DNA from: Micrococcales bacterium UBA4448
Lineage (GTDB): Bacteria > Actinomycetota > Actinomycetes > Actinomycetales > Microbacteriaceae
DNA length: 13,732 nucleotides
Assembly: GCA_002390305.1 (NCBI GenBank)
Contig: DGPE01000006.1
Span: 1 to 13,732 of the forward strand
Direction of reading: 5' to 3'
Shown here: piece by piece, positions 12,354 through 13,732 of the stretch
Numbering within the stretch: the stretch's first letter is position 1
Layout: each line of letters begins with the position of its first letter
Notes under the pieces: generated by a model
Told to the model about the DNA's origin: nothing
The model's database searches: none
The model's input: the letters and a program-made list of their open reading frames with translations, nothing else
Program-made: the position numbers and the translations under genes

Positions 12354-13732
12354 ATGACCGAGCGCAAGATCACAAAAGTACTCATTGCTAACCGCGGAGA
12401 AATCGCGGTGCGAGTTATCAGAGCTGCAAAAGACAGCGGCATTCAAACAGTAGCCGTGTATGCCGACGGTGACCGCAATGCCCAGCATGTCAGGCTAGCC
12501 GATGAGGCCTATGCGCTAAACGGTGAGACAGCAGCCGAAACCTATCTGGTAATTGAGAAAATACTTTCAATCGCAAAGCGAAGTAAATCCAACGCCATTC
12601 ACCCCGGTTACGGATTTCTGTCGGAAAATGCCGATTTTGCCCAGGCCGTAAAGGACGCTGGAATCATCTGGATTGGACCAGAACCAGAAGCGATATCACT
12701 TCTGGGCGACAAGGTCTCTGCCAGAAAGATTGCCGAATCAGTTGGGGCCCCGCTTGCTCCCGGAACAATAAACCCGGTTGAATCTGTCAGCGAAGTGGAA
12801 GACTTTGTTGCAAAGCACGGCCTGCCAGTGGCGATTAAGGCTGCCTACGGTGGCGGTGGTCGTGGCATCAAGATTGTTCGGGAAAAATCTGAAATCGCGG
12901 AACTATTCGAATCTGCCACCCGTGAAGCAATTGCGGCCTTTGGTAGGGGCGAGTGCTTCCTCGAGAAGTACCTTGAGAAACCACGTCACGTAGAGACCCA
13001 GTGCCTAGCGGACCAGCACGGAAATGTTGTTGTGGTTTCCACCAGGGATTGCTCCCTTCAACGTCGCCATCAGAAACTTGTAGAGGAAGCCCCCGCTCCG
13101 TTTTTGACCAAGGAGCAAGAGAAGAACCTCTATGAATCTTCCAAGGCCATCCTCAAAAAGGTCAACTACTCAGGCGCTGGCACCTGTGAGTTCCTAATCG
13201 CCCAAGACGGGACGATTTCATTTCTTGAGGTCAACACGAGGCTGCAGGTTGAACACCCGGTCTCCGAAGAGGTAACCGGGATAGATCTTGTCAGGGAGCA
13301 ATTCAACATCGCTGAGGGCAAGGAGCTTGGCTTTGGGGACCCAGAAATAAGGGGCCACTCTTTCGAGTTCCGCATCAACGGAGAGGACGCCGGCAGCGGA
13401 TTCTTGCCGTCTCCTGGTCCCATCCACCAGTTCTTAGCTCCTTCAGGGCCGGGGATCCGGGTGGACTCGGGCGTGGTTTCCGGAGACGTTATCTCTGGCA
13501 AATTTGACTCCATGATGGCCAAACTGATTGTGACAGGTAAAGATCGCGACGAGGCATTGGCCAGATCAAGACGTGCTCTTGCTGAAATGCAGGTTCTTGG
13601 ATTGCCAACCGTGCTGCCATTCCACCGAGCAATCGTCGAGGACAAGGCCTTCATCGGAGACGGTAAGTCTTTCAGTATCTTTACCAGGTGGATTGAAACC
13701 GACTGGGAAAACAAAATTGAACCTTGGTCTGG
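12354..13732 (+). CDS. accA: Acyl-CoA carboxylase alpha subunit, biotin carboxylase part (3' end beyond window)
   Basis: Partial: 459 codons from ATG 12354 to the right edge. It carboxylates biotin with ATP and bicarbonate. Motifs of biotin carboxylase: KVLIANRGEIAVRVIRAAKD (8-27), HPGYGFLSEN (83-92), the Gly-rich ATP loop IKAAYGGGGRGIKIV (161-175), RDCSLQRRHQKLVEEAPAP (231-249), and the catalytic stretch FLEVNTRLQVEHPVSEEVTG (290-309, Glu292, Asn294, Arg296, Glu300). EFRINGEDA (338-346) and FDSMMAKLIV (384-393) mark the C-terminal subdomain. Family members are about 580-600 residues with a C-terminal biotin carrier (MKM motif), which must lie outside the window. It pairs with the beta and epsilon subunits at 5884-7694 and is the expected target of BirA. 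Actinobacterial naming varies (accA3, accC, bccA). Confidence 0.95.
   Translation, partial: MTERKITKVLIANRGEIAVRVIRAAKDSGIQTVAVYADGDRNAQHVRLADEAYALNGETAAETYLVIEKILSIAKRSKSNAIHPGYGFLSENADFAQAVKDAGIIWIGPEPEAISLLGDKVSARKIAESVGAPLAPGTINPVESVSEVEDFVAKHGLPVAIKAAYGGGGRGIKIVREKSEIAELFESATREAIAAFGRGECFLEKYLEKPRHVETQCLADQHGNVVVVSTRDCSLQRRHQKLVEEAPAPFLTKEQEKNLYESSKAILKKVNYSGAGTCEFLIAQDGTISFLEVNTRLQVEHPVSEEVTGIDLVREQFNIAEGKELGFGDPEIRGHSFEFRINGEDAGSGFLPSPGPIHQFLAPSGPGIRVDSGVVSGDVISGKFDSMMAKLIVTGKDRDEALARSRRALAEMQVLGLPTVLPFHRAIVEDKAFIGDGKSFSIFTRWIETDWENKIEPWS

Noticed and set aside
13166..13714. 182-residue open frame on the minus strand
   Set aside because: It is antisense to the well-supported carboxylase alpha gene, whose catalytic motifs run straight through it. 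The antisense protein has Ser/Pro-rich, low-information sequence and no domain.

Overview
The window looks like chromosome from a small-genome, medium-GC actinobacterium, most likely a Microbacteriaceae of the freshwater Luna type (Rhodoluna, Aquiluna and relatives). This rests on several things. There is an actinobacterial split acyl-CoA carboxylase set (beta subunit, tiny epsilon subunit, biotinylated alpha subunit) with a Maf protein next to it. A birA-purK-purE run lies divergent from the beta subunit. Several genes start with TTG or GTG, and promoters are TANNNT-like. Base composition is near 50% GC by eye. The taxon is an inference; no rRNA or tRNA gene is present. Coding density is very high, no stretch over 110 bases lacks a gene, and I see no mobile element, CRISPR array or prophage.

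Layout. Bases 1-3241 (minus strand) hold a surface pair: a lipoprotein and, with its start codon touching the lipoprotein stop, a very large secreted protein that runs off the left edge. The large protein has a signal peptide, a cysteine-rich N-terminal module, about nine degenerate 55-residue repeats and a LysM domain. Bases 3343-5753 (minus) are birA, purK and purE: biotin ligase plus the two enzymes of the bacterial AIR carboxylation route in purine synthesis. Bases 5884-7694 (plus) are the acyl-CoA carboxylase beta subunit and its overlapping epsilon subunit. Bases 7691-11643 (minus) hold four packed genes: an RNA m5U-methyltransferase relative, a NarL-type response regulator, a membrane histidine kinase, and a second membrane protein whose cytoplasmic part looks like a kinase without its catalytic motifs. 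Bases 11679-12278 (plus) are a Maf nucleotide pyrophosphatase, and from 12354 to the right edge is the biotin carboxylase half of the carboxylase alpha subunit.

How the genes fit together. The beta, epsilon and alpha subunits build one acyl-CoA carboxylase, and the birA product attaches its biotin. This makes malonyl-CoA and/or methylmalonyl-CoA for lipid synthesis. The beta subunit has Ile at the position known to steer substrate choice, which fits use of acetyl-CoA as well as propionyl-CoA. The signalling block sits backwards inside this otherwise colinear carboxylase-maf cluster. A link to membrane or lipid state is tempting but unproven. The parts most worth follow-up are the two-kinase-like signalling unit and the repeat-bearing LysM protein with its lipoprotein partner.
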